Shown one piece after another: positions 61,655 through 64,000 of a stretch of DNA of 64,000 bases (position 1 is the first letter of the stretch; each line of letters begins with the position of its first letter). Under the pieces are notes generated by a model that had not been told where the DNA came from, did not search any database, and worked only from the letters and a program-made list of their open reading frames with translations. Both the position numbers and the translations under genes were made by a program. Source of the stretch: Zonotrichia leucophrys gambelii. Taxonomy: Eukaryota; Chordata; Aves; Passeriformes; Passerellidae. The stretch lies in assembly GCF_028769735.1 (NCBI RefSeq), contig NC_088177.1, positions 14,076,599 through 14,140,598 of the forward strand. Reading direction: 5' to 3'.

Positions 61655-62045
61655 TCTTTTTCCCCATCATCATCTTCTTTCTTTTTCCCCATCATCATCA
61701 TCTTTCTTTTTCCCCATCATCATCTTCTTTCTTTTTTCCCCCATCATCTTTCTTTCTTTTTCCGCCATCTTTCTTTCTTTTTCCGCCATCTTTCTTTCTT
61801 TTTCCCCCATCTTTCTTTCTTTCTTTTCCCCCATCTTTATTTTTCCCCCATCATCTTTCTTTCTTTTTCCCCCATCATCTTTCTTTCTTTTCCCCATCTT
61901 TTCTTTTTCCCCCATTGTGTTTTTTTTCCTCATTTTCCCCATTGTTTTTTTTTTCCACCATAGCTTTTTCCCCCTTTTCCTCCTTTTTTTTTATTTTTCC
62001 CATATGTTTTCCCCCTTTTTGTTTCCCCATATTTTCCCCCCATCT
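61655..62045. repeat. Polypyrimidine tract of CCCCATCATCTTTCTTTCTTTTT units
   Basis: About 390 bp are over 85% C/T on the + strand, made of variable repeats of CCCCATCATCTTTCTTTCTT and TTTTTCC. The purine strand could form triplex (H-DNA). Open frames through it are low complexity and not genes. Confidence 0.95.
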
Positions 62046-64000
62046 TTTGTAGTTTGTCACTGCTATTCCTTTTAGTAGTTTTAAGGGAATTTTACTAGTT
62101 TTAAGGGAATTTTAAGAAGTAGCAATTGGTGTTTGTGGGCAGGAGGATGGCTTTGGCATGACCTTTTTTTGCAGAGGCCAGATGTGTGTTGGCTGTCTAG
62201 ATTGTGTGTTCATTGATTTCCACCCCCCATGGCAATATTGGATGTGTAGCAAAACCCTTTATTCTTATTACACATTGTTCCTTTACAGATCAGTGCACCT
62301 TTCATATCCCTAATTGTGCTAAGCCAAAAACTATGGTGTCCTGTGGATGTAAAAGATGGAAAAAGGGTTGTTCAGTCAGCTGGGAGCAAGGAAATGGCAC
62401 AGCCTGGGATTTCTCTGCCTGGTTAGGAAGGAGCCGCAGAGCTCCTATCAACTCATATTTTCTGCCATGGGTTTAAACACCTCTGGGCAAGGGTGAGAGG
62501 AGCCCCCTCTGAAGGAAAGAGATAAGGAATAATTTGATTATAATTACTTTTCATCCCATAAGGTAATTGTTAACTGGGTAGCTGTCTGTGAGTTTGAGAA
62601 GGATAGCTGCCTCCTTCCAGGTGCAGAACCTCTCTGGCTGTAGGAACATGGTGATTAATAGAGGAAAAAAAGGGTTTAGGGCTGGCAGGATGTGTAGGAA
62701 TTCCCCCTGGGCAGTGCCCTGTGTGTTTTCACCCCCACACCTCAGTTGTGTGGAGTTTGGAACACACTGGTGCCTGGGAGGGCTCTGGCCTTGACCACGG
62801 TAATTAAATCTCACATAAATGGTAACAAGATGACATGCTTGTCTGCAGAATTAAGAACAAATTGCATGGACCATAATTGAGCTTTGTGGTTTTCTTTTTT
62901 TGGTTTTTTTTTTTGTTTTGTTTTTGTTTTTGCACTGTTACGTTTGTACCCAGCTTGCAATTCCAAGCAGTTCTTTTGCTTAATTCTGTGATAGGATTTC
63001 TGAGTTAGGACAGAGATATGAAGCCAAATTGCAGGCATTAAATATTTTTTCACAAAGGAATCAGGTGTAAATTCAGTAAAATCTGTTTTACTGCCCAGAA
63101 CTGAAGTAGCTAAATGTTAGAAGGCTTTTTCCCCCTCTGTCTGAATAACTGCTGCATTTCTATGAAGGTTGATCAGAAACATTTTAATGCTGTAGGAGCT
63201 GGCATTTCCAGTGGACCTTGCCAAGAGAGGAATCCCTTCCTCTGAGGCAGCACAAATCAAATTAGCAAGGACTGAGTTCTTTCTTCTAATTGTAGGAGTT
63301 CTGTCAAATCTGTTTAATACTGAGATACAGCTGACCCACTTGTGTTTGGCACGTGTCAGTGACCAGAAAAAAGCACAAGGTTCATCCATTGTTTAAGTTT
63401 TCAGCTTTGGTTTTGTTAAAAAGCTAGCCAAGTGTTCATTATTTTTATGTGAACTGTTTTTTCAGTGTATTTTGTATATACTGAAAGGATATATAAAGGG
63501 GTTGAGTCTTATATGAAAGGGGTTGAGCCTCCTTTTATAGATTTATATGTTATTAAAATATCCTACTGCAGTTCCCATCATTGTTGGGACTTGAAATTGT
63601 TGTTAAAGGCTTGTAAATTAAGGTATTTATAAAAAGAAAAACAAAGGCAGTATTTTCTTTGCAAATTAAGTGTCTTGGATGTTACTGTGACATTGTTAAT
63701 AACTGAATGCCATTAAATTAGTGATAAATTTGCACATTAAATGGATGTGGGGCTTGTGAGGAGGGAGCTGGCCAGGGGATGTGAAGGCTGGAAAGCAATG
63801 ATCAGTGCTGTAGGACTAGAGCTGCACACAAACTCTGAGCTCTGGGCCCTGGGAATGTCCTGCTTTTCTCTGGGCTGCAACAACTGGCCTGAAAAACTGT
63901 GCTGAATGTGGCTGTGTGAGTGCAAAATTGTTACTGTTGAATTCTGCCTTTATTTCACGTTATCATTTCACAAGCATTTGGGTAGAGGCACAATGAGGTG

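Larger units (their letters stand above)
44573..64000 (+). other. FAM171B: FAM171B intron 1 (3' end outside window)
   Basis: No second exon was found in 19.4 kb. FAM171B exon 2 should encode the start of the conserved extracellular domain and was looked for by eye on the + strand. Recognised contents are listed separately: minisatellites, an antisense solo LTR, palindromes, a polypyrimidine tract and homopolymer runs (A18 at 56226-56243, T runs near 45842-45856, 59830-59849 and 62904-62914). The stretches 44900-46240, 47550-50900, 51740-61650 and 62050-64000 otherwise show nothing I can name. Confidence 0.6.

Noticed and set aside
61448..61963. 171-residue plus-strand open frame rich in Phe/Ser/Pro, and its minus-strand Lys/Glu/Met counterpart
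   Set aside because: Both are translations of the polypyrimidine tract.

Overview
The window is vertebrate genomic DNA, almost certainly from a bird and probably a songbird. The evidence is: compact introns with GT-AG splice sites; CR1 LINE 3' ends, the commonest avian retrotransposon; two solo-LTR-like insertions whose sequence resembles passerine ERV LTRs as I remember them; and integrin alpha-V exons very close to the tetrapod protein. The species cannot be read from the sequence alone. No bacterial, viral-gene or other self-contained novel system was found. This is an ordinary two-gene vertebrate locus with some unusual repeat and splice-site architecture.

Layout. Positions 1-8835 are an incomplete ITGAV intron. 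It holds a CR1 fragment, a CpG-richer patch and a ~470 bp AT-only simple repeat. From 8836 to 34570 lie 28 consecutive coding exons of ITGAV (integrin alpha-V) on the + strand. By length and homology they match exons 3-30 of the 30-exon human gene. All 28 join in frame and give 940 complete residues plus one split glycine codon, equivalent to human residues 106-1048 with a two-residue deletion in exon 15. Exons 1-2 (signal peptide and first propeller blade) lie upstream of the window. The 3'UTR runs from 34571 to about 39985, with an internal alternative poly(A) signal inside a perfect hairpin near 36203-36231. About 3.6 kb of unremarkable intergenic DNA follows.

At 43555-44900 a CR1 fragment with an expanded CAG tract abuts a CpG island. 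In it lies a first coding exon (44404-44572) best explained as FAM171B, the next gene downstream of ITGAV on the same strand in mammals. The exon and its 5' flank are built largely of short tandem repeats, including one array containing the splice donor. From 44573 to 64000 is FAM171B intron 1. It contains a G-rich 13-copy minisatellite, an antisense solo LTR with a probable target-site duplication, a perfect 26-bp palindrome and a ~390 bp polypyrimidine tract. FAM171B exon 2 was not found.

The two genes are neighbours by conserved synteny rather than functional partners. ITGAV encodes the RGD-binding alpha subunit that pairs with beta-1, -3, -5, -6 or -8 integrins at the cell surface. FAM171B encodes a single-pass membrane protein of poorly understood role.
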